From assembly GCA_002254885.1 (NCBI GenBank), contig NJDG01000017.1, positions 1-38,116 of the forward strand: a stretch of DNA of 38,116 bases, in the 5' to 3' direction. Source of the DNA: Thermoplasmatales archaeon ex4572_165. Its GTDB lineage: Archaea > Thermoplasmatota > E2 > DHVEG-1. Below the pieces are notes generated by a model that was not told the DNA's origin, ran no database searches, and saw only the letters and a list, made by a program, of their open reading frames with translations. This document shows positions 23,572 to 31,964 of the stretch, piece after piece (the first letter of the stretch is position 1; each line of letters opens with the position of its first letter). The position numbers and the translations under genes were made by a program.

Positions 23572-23610
23572 CCGAAATATTCATTATTGTTCTCTTTTTT
23601 ATGTTTATTT

Positions 23611-24183
23611 ATGAAATCTCAAATGAGGCTTCTTGGTGTTGATGATGGTCCGTTTCATTTTGGAGATCAAACAACCATTATCGTTGGCACTATTATGCGT
23701 GCAAATGGATACTTAGAATGTGTGTTAAAACGTGAGATACAAGTCGACGGTTCTGATGCAACAGACAATCTCATTGAAATGATTATTCATACGCATCATC
23801 GAAAACAATTGCAAGCAGTATTGCTTGATGGAGCAGCTGTTGGAGGATTTAACATTATTGATATCGGGAAAATATTTCAGGAAACAAAGCTACCAGTTTT
23901 AACAATCACAAGAGACGCTCCAAATTTTAAAGATATAAAAAAAGCCCTTCAATCACATTTTTCAGATTGGGAGATACGGTATAATCTTCTTAAAAAAGGA
24001 GATTTGTATCCTGTTGACACAAAGTATAATCCAATTTATTTGAAATGTGTTGGCTTGGGGCTGGAAAAGGCAAAAGAAATAATAACACTTTCAACAATAC
24101 AAGGTGTGATACCTGAACCTATACGGGTTGCTCATCTTATTGCATCAGGTATAACGAGTGGTGAATCATATGGTAAAGCCTAA
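23611..24183 (+). CDS. DUF99 (Endo_dU) family protein
   Basis: An archaeal protein related to endonuclease V; Pfam calls the family endonuclease dU, but its in vivo role is poorly defined. The 190 residues from MKSQMRLLGVDDG include the acidic start RLLGVDDGPF, IVGTIMRANGYLECVLKREI, the core QAVLLDGAAVGGFNIIDI, PVLTITRDAPNF and the C-terminal helix EPIRVAHLIASGITSGES. The D-D near the N-terminus and D of LLDG are candidate metal ligands by analogy with endonuclease V. The frame opens 8 codons earlier, but those are hydrophobic and unlike the family. Its 3' end overlaps the ferredoxin start by 14 bp. Confidence 0.85.
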   Translation: MKSQMRLLGVDDGPFHFGDQTTIIVGTIMRANGYLECVLKREIQVDGSDATDNLIEMIIHTHHRKQLQAVLLDGAAVGGFNIIDIGKIFQETKLPVLTITRDAPNFKDIKKALQSHFSDWEIRYNLLKKGDLYPVDTKYNPIYLKCVGLGLEKAKEIITLSTIQGVIPEPIRVAHLIASGITSGESYGKA

Positions 24184-24358
24184 GGCATATGTCAATAAAG
24201 AAATATGTTTGTCCTGTGGAGGTTGTGTGTCAGTCTGTCCACAGAATGCAATTCAATTGAAAAATATGATTGCTTTTGTAAATGCTTCAAAATGCAATTC
24301 ATGTCAAATATGTGTGAATACATGCCCTGTTGCTGCTATTTCATTAAAAGAGGTTTAA
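24170..24358 (+). CDS. 2[4Fe-4S] ferredoxin
   Basis: A small 62-residue electron carrier with two complete cluster motifs: CLSCGGCVSVCP (CxxCxxCxxxCP) and CNSCQICVNTCP. The ATG at 24170 (MVKPKAYVNKE) is preferred over an in-frame GTG at 24158. The gene overlaps the end of DUF99 and is followed after 3 bp by a geranylgeranyl reductase. In Methanosarcina acetivorans a neighbouring ferredoxin is the specific electron donor for geranylgeranyl reductase, so the same partnership is the natural reading here. Confidence 0.93.
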   Translation: MVKPKAYVNKEICLSCGGCVSVCPQNAIQLKNMIAFVNASKCNSCQICVNTCPVAAISLKEV

Positions 24359-24361
24359 AGA

Positions 24362-25561
24362 ATGAAATATGATGTTGTCGTTGTTGGAGGCGGACCTGCT
24401 GGAAGTGTTACTGCAAGATTTGCAGCAGAGGCTGGTGCTAAGGTCCTCATTGTTGATCGCCGTCCAGAAATTGGGATTCCTGTATTATGTGGGGAGGGTA
24501 TTAGCCAACGAATTGATGGTTGGGGTATGCTTGAAGGTACTGACTGGATTGCAAGTAAGATGGATGGTGCTAAAATTTTTTCACCAGATGATACCCTGGT
24601 TACTCTTTCAAAAGAGATGGCTGGAAATGAAACAGGATATGTTGTATATCGGGATCGTTTTGATAAAGAACTAGCACGTCAAGCCGGAAAAGCTGGTGCA
24701 AAACTTCTTCTAAGAACTGAGGCAGTTGGATTGAAAAAGAAAGGAGGAAAAATCACAGGTGTTGAAGTAAGACAAGATAATGATTCTTTCTGTATTGATG
24801 CAGATATTGTGGTTGCAGCGGATGGTGTAGAGTCACAAATTGGTAAATGGGCAGGAATTAAAACCACTCTAAAACCAAGTGACCTTGAAACTTGTTTTCA
24901 ATACACGCTCTCAAATGTTGACTATGAATCTGATTATTGTGAGTTTTATCTAGGGAAAAACCGTGCACCAGGTGGATATATTTGGAGTTTTCCAAAAGGA
25001 AATGGAATGTTTAATGTGGGTATTGGAATTCTTGCAAGTTTAAGTACTCCGGGTTTGCCAAAGAAACTCATCGATCAGTTCATTCAAAAACATCCGATAT
25101 ACAAAAATGGAACACCTGTTCGTGTTTTATCTGGTGCAGTTCCAGTTGCAAAACCAATTGAGACGGTTGTGGATAATCTATTACTGGTTGGTGACTCTGC
25201 ACGCCATTCAGATCCAATAACAGGAGGGGGCCTTACAACTTCCCTTGAAGGCGGTAAAATCGCAGGAGAAATCATTGGTCAAGCAGTAGACAAACAACAA
25301 TTCAATAAAGAAATATTACAGCCATATGAAACAGGTTGGAAAAAGACGTTTGGTCAGAAACTTCTTCGAAATTATCTTGTTAAAGAAATCATGCTTGATT
25401 TTGATGATAAAACCTTAAACATGCTAGCGGATTCATTAAAGAATTATAAATTTGAAGAGTTTAGCACGTTAAGTCTTGTAAAAGCATTGGTTTTAAAACA
25501 TCCGACATTGCTTATGAAATTGAAACCATTAATGAAGCTTTCTGAAAAAAAGGGTAAGTAG
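24362..25561 (+). CDS. Digeranylgeranylglycerophospholipid reductase family protein (second copy)
   Basis: Flavoprotein that saturates the isoprenoid chains of archaeal membrane lipids. The 399 residues show DVVVVGGGPAGSVTARFAAE (FAD Rossmann), GIPVLCGEGIS with the conserved Cys, VVYRDRFDKELARQA, IVVAADGVESQIGKWAG, the substrate-channel segment EFYLGKNRAPGGYIWSFPK, and LLLVGDSARHSDPITGGGLT (second FAD motif). Motif for motif it looks like the phospholipid reductase and is better placed for that role than the 20239-21432 paralogue because a ferredoxin immediately precedes it. NAD kinase follows after 9 bp. Confidence 0.93.
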   Translation: MKYDVVVVGGGPAGSVTARFAAEAGAKVLIVDRRPEIGIPVLCGEGISQRIDGWGMLEGTDWIASKMDGAKIFSPDDTLVTLSKEMAGNETGYVVYRDRFDKELARQAGKAGAKLLLRTEAVGLKKKGGKITGVEVRQDNDSFCIDADIVVAADGVESQIGKWAGIKTTLKPSDLETCFQYTLSNVDYESDYCEFYLGKNRAPGGYIWSFPKGNGMFNVGIGILASLSTPGLPKKLIDQFIQKHPIYKNGTPVRVLSGAVPVAKPIETVVDNLLLVGDSARHSDPITGGGLTTSLEGGKIAGEIIGQAVDKQQFNKEILQPYETGWKKTFGQKLLRNYLVKEIMLDFDDKTLNMLADSLKNYKFEEFSTLSLVKALVLKHPTLLMKLKPLMKLSEKKGK

Positions 25562-25570
25562 GTTGAATTT

Positions 25571-26383
25571 ATGAAATGGGGTTTGGTATGCAGCTCAAAT
25601 GTGAAAAAATCCCTTTCACTTGCAAAGGACATCTATGAGTTTTTATCTGAAAATGGTATGGTCTATGTTGAAAAAGGATTAGCTGAACATTTTGAAAAAA
25701 AGGAATCGTCGTTATCTGTCATGAATGAACATGCTGACGTTGTTGTTACAGTTGGTGGTGATGGGACAATAATTCGAGCCTTAAGAGAGGTGGAAAAACC
25801 CATTTTTGCTATTAACTCAGGGGGTATGGGTTTTTTATCTGAAGTTGAATCGAAATATGCAATAAACGGTTTGCAAAAGGTGATTGAAGGCGATTATAAT
25901 GTTGGAGAGCGTTCTAAATTGCATGTCGAGATTGATGGAAAACGTCTTCCAGATGCGGCTAATGAAGTGACCGTGCAAACAGCAAAGATTGCAAAAATTA
26001 TGTATTTTCAGTTATTTGTTGAAAATGAATTGATTGAAACAATGGGTGCGGATGGAATTATCATTGCAACTCCTACTGGTTCCACAAGCTATGCATTAAG
26101 TGTGGGTGGGCCTATTATGGATCCTTCTGTTGATGCGATGATTGCGGCTCCTCTTGCACCATTTAGACTGTCTGCCAGGCCCTGGATTGTTCCTTTAAAG
26201 AAAAAACTTCGGGTGAGTGTACTTCCAAAAAGTAAGGAGACCAAGCTTGTGATTGATGGTAATTATGTAGAAGTTGTAACCCCTGAATCTCAAATTACGG
26301 TTATAGGCTCTGAAAAAAAGGCTCGTTTTATTCGGTTTGGTGAATCTTTTTATCAGATGGTTCGCTTGAAGTTGGTGCGATAA
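25571..26383 (+). CDS. nadK: NAD kinase
   Basis: Phosphorylates NAD to NADP. The 270 residues carry VVVTVGGDGTIIRAL (GGDGT at 62-66, ATP/PPi site with catalytic Asp), FAINSGGMGFLSEVE, the NEVTVQT segment and the NAD-binding MGADGIIIATPTGSTSYALSVGGPI. Length is ordinary for an archaeal stand-alone NAD kinase; there is no fused phosphatase domain. It lies in a tight co-directional series with the lipid reductase upstream and a JAMM protease gene 5 bp downstream. Confidence 0.95.
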   Translation: MKWGLVCSSNVKKSLSLAKDIYEFLSENGMVYVEKGLAEHFEKKESSLSVMNEHADVVVTVGGDGTIIRALREVEKPIFAINSGGMGFLSEVESKYAINGLQKVIEGDYNVGERSKLHVEIDGKRLPDAANEVTVQTAKIAKIMYFQLFVENELIETMGADGIIIATPTGSTSYALSVGGPIMDPSVDAMIAAPLAPFRLSARPWIVPLKKKLRVSVLPKSKETKLVIDGNYVEVVTPESQITVIGSEKKARFIRFGESFYQMVRLKLVR

Positions 26384-26388
26384 ATCAT

Positions 26389-26808
26389 ATGTATTTTTTT
26401 AAAAAACAAGCTAAGAAAAATCTTGCACCTCCGGTTTCTTGGAAAATAACTGAGGGTTGTTTTTCAATGATTGCTGAAAGTGCAAAATCAATATATCCCA
26501 AAGAATTTGCTGGTTTATTAAGAAGAGACGATGAAATTAAAGATACAATCACAGAAATTGTCTTACTCCCCGGCACTATCGCAGGTGATTCTCATGCAAT
26601 TTTTAATATGCATATGAAGCCGTTTGATTTATCCATTGTTGGCACCATACATAGTCACCCCTCTCCATCATATCGCCCATCTGATGCAGATAAAATGCTT
26701 TTTAGAAAATACGGAAAGATTCACATAATTATCGCCCATCCTTTTTTACATTCTTCATGGTGTGCATATGATGCATTTGGAGAAAAAATAACAATGAATA
26801 TTATATAG
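26389..26808 (+). CDS. JAMM/MPN+ metalloprotease
   Basis: A 139-residue single-domain JAB1/MPN protein. The complete zinc-protease signature is visible: E39 in YPKEFAGLL, then H88-S-H90-P with S98 and D101 in HSHPSPSYRPSDAD. In archaea, stand-alone JAMM proteins can act as desampylases that remove ubiquitin-like SAMP from targets (HvJAMM1 in Haloferax). That role is plausible but unproven here, and no SAMP or E1 gene is in the window. It follows NAD kinase by 5 bp; a gap of 48 bp separates it from the membrane-protein gene. Confidence 0.9.
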   Translation: MYFFKKQAKKNLAPPVSWKITEGCFSMIAESAKSIYPKEFAGLLRRDDEIKDTITEIVLLPGTIAGDSHAIFNMHMKPFDLSIVGTIHSHPSPSYRPSDADKMLFRKYGKIHIIIAHPFLHSSWCAYDAFGEKITMNII

Positions 26809-26856
26809 GAAGTTATGATTCATTCAATTGATGGATGGTTACGGTGAATAAAGGAT

Positions 26857-27894
26857 ATGTCCGCATCTCCTCTTGATATTATTGTGTTTGCTCCTCTTGC
26901 CCCAATTTTTGGCATGTTGCTATTTTGGTTTATTCAACTTTTATTTATTGAAAGTCAAAAATACATGTTAAGTGGAATTAGCAAAGAACATGAACCTTTC
27001 ATTAGATTTACAAATTTCATTGGTATTTTTTTTCAAACAGTATGTCATGCCTTAGGATACACTGTGACAAAACATGGGATTTCTGAATTTTATATTGGCG
27101 TACACTACGGAAAGGTTGCTCCAAAAAAAAATAAAACAGGTCTTTTCGAATGGTTATCCAATGGTTTCTTATTTCTTGGCCCATTTTTTATTCCGTCTTT
27201 TCTTCTGCTTATATGTCTAATTTTTCTACTAAACAATGGTTTTATCTTTTATCCACTTGAGTCGTATACTTTTTCTGAAAATATGATTGTCTTTGGGAAT
27301 AATATTTTTCATTTTTCTTATTCGTTTTTTTCTTTTTTAGCTACAATAGATTTCATGCATCCAGGCCATTTTGGTTTTTTCATAATGTTTATTCTTCTAG
27401 GCCTTGGCATTCGACCTAGCTATATTGGTGAGAAAACAGTTAAAAAAGTTGATATTTTTTATGACCTAAAAAACATCAGATATAAACTTCTTCACAAGCC
27501 ATTATATATTGTTTTTTTTCTTTTGTCTGCATACATCTTTTCGTATCTGTCTGTATTGTTTAACTTAAATTGGTATGTTGGCTTGTTTTCTTTATTTGGT
27601 TGGCTTTCAATTATTGCAATTACTGCTTTGTTTTTTGCTCATATTTTTATTTTTTTAATTAAGGTTACTGATCTAATTCCAGGTACATTTCGTTATATTT
27701 CTCTTATGCTATTTCCAGTTTCTTATGTGATTCTACGAATTCTTTTTTTCCTTGTTCCCATCCCCTATATTACAACAATTTCATTACTTCTATCCATCAT
27801 CATCACAAGTGGCTTGATTATTCTTTTTCTGCACAGTTTGACCAATACATTTAAATTCAGTGAACCTATGAAATCACATAAAAAATCAAAATGA
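26857..27894 (+). CDS. Polytopic membrane protein, possibly a degenerate M50-like family member
   Basis: 345 residues with about eight hydrophobic spans. The cytosolic-type segment QTVCHALGYTVTKHGISEFY and ATIDFMHPGHFGFFIMFILLGLGIRPSYIG recall site-2-protease/DUF3267-like membrane proteins, where the second resembles the 'LGLAIRPS' helix following the active region. There is no HExxH motif (the comparable site reads VCHALGY), so proteolysis is doubtful. I cannot name the family with confidence. Its stop overlaps the next ATG (ATGA), so it is co-translated with the PH-domain membrane protein, which suggests the two form a complex. Confidence 0.6.
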   Translation: MSASPLDIIVFAPLAPIFGMLLFWFIQLLFIESQKYMLSGISKEHEPFIRFTNFIGIFFQTVCHALGYTVTKHGISEFYIGVHYGKVAPKKNKTGLFEWLSNGFLFLGPFFIPSFLLLICLIFLLNNGFIFYPLESYTFSENMIVFGNNIFHFSYSFFSFLATIDFMHPGHFGFFIMFILLGLGIRPSYIGEKTVKKVDIFYDLKNIRYKLLHKPLYIVFFLLSAYIFSYLSVLFNLNWYVGLFSLFGWLSIIAITALFFAHIFIFLIKVTDLIPGTFRYISLMLFPVSYVILRILFFLVPIPYITTISLLLSIIITSGLIILFLHSLTNTFKFSEPMKSHKKSK

Positions 27895-28799
27895 GTGGAT
27901 GGACAATGGATCAAGATGAAATATTAGAAAATGAAAGTGTAGAAAAAATTCTTTCTCCACACCCTCTATCGTTTATGGGACTTCAATCATTATGTATATT
28001 CCTCATTGTTTGGGGTTTACTTGTTGCTTGGCTTGTAAATTTCTCAGATTTTAGGTCTTACTTTATTAATCCAATTTTAATTATTGTTGTATGGGCTTTT
28101 GGATTGCTTCTAGTTGGAGTAATTGCTTCTCTTTTGACTGTGCTATGGAGGATTTTTTTTATTTATTGTGCCATTGTTGGATCGGGTATTGGTATTGTTT
28201 TCTGGTTGGGTTATTTGAATGATTCTGGTGTTTTTCTCCCAGTTTTTACAGTTGTCATATCAATTATTGGTTTTCTTTTAGTTGAATGTTTTAGGAGATC
28301 GCATAAATATGTTATCTCCAATCAAAGAATCATTTTTAAGGGTGGGGTAGTTGTAAAAGAAGAACGAACACTGCGTTATGATAAGATCTCAGATATTAAT
28401 TCAAAACAGGGTGTCCTTGGTCAGATATTTGGCTTTGGTACAATAATTCCAATTAGTCAATCAGGATTTGGTCTTGGAGCGGATACTTCATTTGCGGCAG
28501 GTGGTGTTCAAGCTGGTAAAAAAAGATTAAAGATTCTAGGAATCTTTGGTGGAGGTAGAGAAGTACAAACACCTAGGACTAGATCATATTATGAGCTTCA
28601 TGGTATTTTTCCATATAAAGAAGTTAAAAAAATTGTCGAAAACCTTGTACAAGGTAGTGTAATTACCACATATCAACAAGAGCAGGTTAAGTTCCAAGAA
28701 GAACAAGTTGATTTGCAGAAAGAAATGCGAGATTTGTTAAAAAAACAGGGAACCCTCAATAGGTCATTAAACAATAAAGAGGAAGATATTGAAAGTTAA
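27891..28799 (+). CDS. Membrane protein with bacterial-type PH (bPH2) domain and C-terminal coiled coil
   Basis: 302 residues. Four or five spans (about 28-130) precede a bPH2 domain marked by SHKYVISNQRIIFKGG, EERTLRYDKISDINSKQGVL and QIFGFGTIIPISQSG (the YdbS/YdbT pattern). A Gly-rich loop, GFGLGADTSFAAGG, interrupts the last strands. The C-terminus (about 260-302) is a charged heptad-like helix rich in Q, E and K. The role is unknown; PH-domain membrane proteins of this sort are thought to act at membranes as scaffolds. Translation is coupled to the preceding polytopic protein by ATGA. T-rich sequence after the stop probably ends the operon. Confidence 0.75.
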   Translation: MSGWTMDQDEILENESVEKILSPHPLSFMGLQSLCIFLIVWGLLVAWLVNFSDFRSYFINPILIIVVWAFGLLLVGVIASLLTVLWRIFFIYCAIVGSGIGIVFWLGYLNDSGVFLPVFTVVISIIGFLLVECFRRSHKYVISNQRIIFKGGVVVKEERTLRYDKISDINSKQGVLGQIFGFGTIIPISQSGFGLGADTSFAAGGVQAGKKRLKILGIFGGGREVQTPRTRSYYELHGIFPYKEVKKIVENLVQGSVITTYQQEQVKFQEEQVDLQKEMRDLLKKQGTLNRSLNNKEEDIES

Positions 28800-28807
28800 T
28801 TGTAAAT

Positions 28808-28828
28808 CCTTTTTTTTTATTTTTTGCT
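28808..28828 (+). terminator. T-rich putative terminator after the PH-protein gene
   Basis: Runs of eight and six T, shortly after the stop and before the pdaD promoter, fit an archaeal oligo-T terminator. Confidence 0.45.
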
Positions 28829-28869
28829 TTCGTTATTTTTTTAAAGTGTTATATACTATCTATGTAAAT

Positions 28870-29415
28870 ATGGTTCCAAAGAAAGTATTTTTCACGAAAG
28901 GTGTTGGTGTTGCAAAACATGAGCTTCAATCTTTTGAGCTTGCATTAAGAGATGCCGGAATTGAAAAATGTAATCTTGTAAACGTTTCAAGTATTGTTCC
29001 TCCAAATTGTGAAATTATTTCAAAAAAACGAGGTTTTTTATATTTAAAACCTGGAGAAATCACATATTGTGTTCTATCGAAAAATACGACAAATGAACAA
29101 AATCGTTTAATTGGTTCAGGGATTGGTGTGGCAATTCCAAAAGAAAAAAATTCATATGGTTATATCTCTGAACATCATTGTTTTGGGGTTTCACAAAAAG
29201 ATCTTTATGATCATGTTGAAGATCTTGCTGCTACCATGCTTGCATCAACACTTGGTTTGGATTTTGACCCCGATAAAGCATGGGATGAACGGAAACAAGA
29301 ATACAAAATGAGTGGGAGAATTGTTCGAACGCAAAGTATTGCTCAAACCGCCCGTGGCGATAAAAAAGGCAGCTATACCACAGTGATTGCTGTTGCCATG
29401 TTTATTTGCGAATAG
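28870..29415 (+). CDS. pdaD: Pyruvoyl-dependent arginine decarboxylase
   Basis: Converts arginine to agmatine, the precursor of polyamines and of agmatidine in archaeal tRNA-Ile2. The 181 residues start MVPKKVFFTKGVGVAKHELQ. The self-cleavage site is in NLVNVSSIVPP: cut between S40 and S41, with S41 becoming the pyruvoyl group. Also typical are GEITYCVLSKNTTNE, IGSGIGVAIPK, GYISEHH, ATMLASTLGL and TTVIAVAMFIC. The frame is open 27 codons upstream through a T-rich run that encodes no family sequence, so the ATG at 28870 is used. A TTTTTTTAAAG element near 28835-28845 predicts a nearly leaderless transcript. Confidence 0.94.
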   Translation: MVPKKVFFTKGVGVAKHELQSFELALRDAGIEKCNLVNVSSIVPPNCEIISKKRGFLYLKPGEITYCVLSKNTTNEQNRLIGSGIGVAIPKEKNSYGYISEHHCFGVSQKDLYDHVEDLAATMLASTLGLDFDPDKAWDERKQEYKMSGRIVRTQSIAQTARGDKKGSYTTVIAVAMFICE

Positions 29416-29451
29416 TTGCATTTCTCTCAGATTTTTTTACCATTTTGTTTA
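29416..29451 (+). terminator. T-rich putative terminator after pdaD
   Basis: Pyrimidine-rich sequence with a run of seven T directly after the stop codon; the ppsA promoter follows. Confidence 0.35.
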
Positions 29452-29496
29452 TTAAACCATTGCTTTTTAAAATCTAAGTGCAATAATTTCAAATAC

Positions 29497-29504
29497 TTTA
29501 AATA
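29497..29504 (+). promoter_or_regulatory. Putative TATA box of ppsA
   Basis: TTTAAATA, about 70 nt before the original ppsA ATG at 29574, giving a leader of about 45 nt that ends in an AGGAGAG ribosome-binding sequence (29561-29567). Confidence 0.5.
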
Positions 29505-29573
29505 TGAAATTTGTTATCCATTCTACAATATTGTTAATAAGTAACGAGGATTAAATAATGAGGAGAGATTGAG

Positions 29574-29651
29574 ATGATTCAGGAATTTGTAAAATGGTTT
29601 GAAGAGTTGCGCATTGAAGATGTTCCTAGCAGTTACTGCATATGCGTATAA
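29574..29651 (+). pseudogene. ppsA: Detached N-terminus of PEP synthase, out of frame with the body
   Basis: From the ATG that has the ribosome-binding sequence, the frame reads MIQEFVKWFEELRIEDVP, the normal PpsA start, then SSYCICV and a stop. The expected VGGKNASLGE...VPNGFAVT continuation is missing: reading resumes in another frame at LAVTAYAYKY. About 25-30 codons, not a multiple of three bases overall, are absent at 29626-29630. The lost part contains the conserved Lys of GGKNASLGE that contacts ATP. Confidence 0.75.
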
Positions 29652-31905
29652 ATACACAATTGAAAAAGCAGGAATTGACGTTAAAATTAAAGAGATTCTA
29701 AGCGATCTAGACACTCATGATGTACGAAATCTTGCGGAACGTGGAGAAAAAATTCGTACTCTTATAAAAAACGTTCAGATCCCTGAAGAGGTCACTAACG
29801 AAATTCGAAAATATTACCGTGAAATGGAACAACGATACAATCAAAACGTTGATGTTGCAGTTAGAAGTAGTGCAACTGCAGAGGATTTACCCGATGCAAG
29901 TTTTGCAGGTCAACAAGAAACATATCTTAATGTCTGTGGTGAGGAAGCTTTACTTGAACGTATCCGTGAGTGTTTTGCATCTCTCTTTACAAATAGAGCT
30001 ATTTCATATCGGCAGGATAAAGGGTTTGATCATTTTAGTGTATATCTCTCTGTTGGAATTCAAAAGATGGTTCGATCGGATTTAGCATCATCTGGTGTGA
30101 TGTTTTCAATTGATACTGAAAGCGGTTTTAAAGATGCGGTTTATGTTACTGGCGCTTATGGCCTTGGTGAAAATGTTGTTCAAGGTGCTGTAAACCCTGA
30201 CCAATTTTATGTGTTTAAACCAACTCTTAAACAAGGTTTTCGTCCAATCCTTGAAAGAAAACTAGGTTCAAAGGCACAACGGATGATTTATAGTGAAACG
30301 GGGGTTGCTCAACAACAGGTTAGTAAAGAAGATGCATCTCGTTTTGTAATTTCAGATGATGAACTTATAATGCTTGCTAAATGGGCCGTTATCATTGAGG
30401 AACATTATGGAAAAGCAATGGATATTGAATGGGCAAAAGATGGAAACACAGGTGATTTATATATTGTTCAAGCTCGACCTGAAACAGTGCATTCCCAAAA
30501 GGATATTGCAACCCTTGAAACATATGTTCTTGAGCAAAAAGGAGCGCTTCTTGCAGAGGGTGAAGCAGTTGGAAGTCGTATTGGCCAAGGAATAGTAAAT
30601 GTTATTGAATCCACCGAGAATATTCATCAATTCAAGAAAGGGCAAGTCCTTGTTACAGATATGACTGATCCTGATTGGGAGCCGATAATGAAAATTGCAT
30701 CAGCAATTGTAACTAATCGAGGAGGACGAACATGTCATGCTGCAATTATCTCTCGTGAGCTAGGTATTCCTTGTGTTATTGGTGCTGGTGATGCAACTCA
30801 AAGAATTTCAACAGGTCAAGAAGTAACAATTGATTGTTCTGAAGGTGCTGGATTTATTTATGAGGGTTTACTACCATTTCATGTTGATGTTGTTGAACTG
30901 GATACAATTCCAAAAACTCGTACAAAAGTTATGATGAATATTGGTGTTCCAGAAAAAGCATTTCAACAAGGGCAACTTCCTAATGATGGTGTGGGTCTAG
31001 CAAGAGAAGAGTTTATTATTAATTCTAATATTGGCATTCATCCCTTAGCACTACTTGAATATGAAAAATTAAATCAAATAAAAAACGATAATCAAAAAAT
31101 CGCAGATGTTATCCAAAAGATTGATGAACGTAGTGCGGCATATGATAATAAAACCGAATTTTTTATTGAAAATCTGGCTTGCGGAATTGCAAAAATTGCT
31201 GCTGCGTTTTATCCAAATGAGGTTATAGTTCGAATGTCAGATTTTAAAACAAATGAATATGCAAATCTTATCGGAGGTTTTCTTTACGAACCCGAAGAAC
31301 ATAACCCAATGATTGGATGGCGTGGCGCCTCTCGTTATTATGATGCGAAATACAAACCTGCATATGGTCTTGAATGTGTTGCAATAAAGAAAGTCAGAGA
31401 TGAAATGGGCCTTACAAACGTTATACCTATGATTCCTTTCTGTCGGACACCAGAAGAAGGAAGAAAGGTTATTCAAACAATGAATGAATTTGGTTTAAGG
31501 CAAGGTGAAAATGATCTTCAAGTTTATGTAATGTGTGAGATTCCATCTAATGTTATTGTTGCAGATCAATTCGCAGATATCTTTGATGGATTCAGTATTG
31601 GAAGCAATGATCTAACTCAACTTACCCTTGGTCTAGATCGAGATTCAGATTTGGTTGCTCATATTTTTGATGAGAGGAATGATGCAGTGAAACGATTAAT
31701 TTCTCAAGTCATAAAAACCGCACATGAGCATATTCCTCGTCGAAAAGTTGGGATTTGTGGTCAGGCACCATCTGATTTTCCAGAGTTTGCAGAGTATCTT
31801 GTCGAACAAGGCATTGATAGTATATCATTAAATCCAGATACGGTTGCAAAAACAAGATTGAACATTGCAGATAAAGAAAAACAATGGGCAGTGCAACATG
31901 CCTAA
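29620..31905 (+). CDS. ppsA: Phosphoenolpyruvate synthase (pyruvate, water dikinase), N-terminally disrupted
   Basis: Makes PEP from pyruvate and ATP for gluconeogenesis. The rest of the protein is intact: the ATP-binding half (VAVRSSATAEDLPDASFAGQ; YGLGENVVQGAVNPDQ; MDIEWAKDG), the swivelling domain with catalytic His (GGRTCHAAIISRELGIPCVIG), and the PEP/pyruvate TIM barrel (GVGLAREEFI; MIPFCRTPEEG; FSIGSNDLTQLTLGLDRDS; VGICGQAPSDFPEF; SLNPDTV). Only about 20-25 residues of the first ATP-binding strand region are lost or shifted. If translated from the in-frame ATG at 29620 (or a TTG at 29599), the product would lack GGKNASLGE and probably be inactive. A sequence or assembly deletion is a real alternative. 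Confidence 0.85.
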   Translation: MFLAVTAYAYKYTIEKAGIDVKIKEILSDLDTHDVRNLAERGEKIRTLIKNVQIPEEVTNEIRKYYREMEQRYNQNVDVAVRSSATAEDLPDASFAGQQETYLNVCGEEALLERIRECFASLFTNRAISYRQDKGFDHFSVYLSVGIQKMVRSDLASSGVMFSIDTESGFKDAVYVTGAYGLGENVVQGAVNPDQFYVFKPTLKQGFRPILERKLGSKAQRMIYSETGVAQQQVSKEDASRFVISDDELIMLAKWAVIIEEHYGKAMDIEWAKDGNTGDLYIVQARPETVHSQKDIATLETYVLEQKGALLAEGEAVGSRIGQGIVNVIESTENIHQFKKGQVLVTDMTDPDWEPIMKIASAIVTNRGGRTCHAAIISRELGIPCVIGAGDATQRISTGQEVTIDCSEGAGFIYEGLLPFHVDVVELDTIPKTRTKVMMNIGVPEKAFQQGQLPNDGVGLAREEFIINSNIGIHPLALLEYEKLNQIKNDNQKIADVIQKIDERSAAYDNKTEFFIENLACGIAKIAAAFYPNEVIVRMSDFKTNEYANLIGGFLYEPEEHNPMIGWRGASRYYDAKYKPAYGLECVAIKKVRDEMGLTNVIPMIPFCRTPEEGRKVIQTMNEFGLRQGENDLQVYVMCEIPSNVIVADQFADIFDGFSIGSNDLTQLTLGLDRDSDLVAHIFDERNDAVKRLISQVIKTAHEHIPRRKVGICGQAPSDFPEFAEYLVEQGIDSISLNPDTVAKTRLNIADKEKQWAVQHA

Positions 31906-31922
31906 TTTCTTTCTCTTTTTTT
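31906..31922 (+). terminator. T-rich putative terminator after ppsA
   Basis: Pyrimidine-rich run ending in seven T, immediately after the ppsA stop and before the next promoter. Confidence 0.4.
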
Positions 31923-31931
31923 ATTGAAGAG

Positions 31932-31940
31932 TTTTAAATA
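31932..31940 (+). promoter_or_regulatory. Putative TATA box of the HisA/HisF-like gene
   Basis: TTTTAAATA lies 25-33 nt before the ATG at 31965, the spacing expected for a leaderless archaeal mRNA. Confidence 0.6.
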
Positions 31941-31964
31941 CCTATCACTTCTATAACAAGTATT

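Noticed and set aside
26857-27894. Calling the polytopic protein an M50 site-2 protease
   Set aside because: No HExxH is present; the comparable site reads VCHALGY, so only a distant structural resemblance can be offered.
28789-28869. Upstream in-frame extension of arginine decarboxylase
   Set aside because: It spans a poly-T terminator and the promoter, encodes a Phe-rich run and has no family counterpart.
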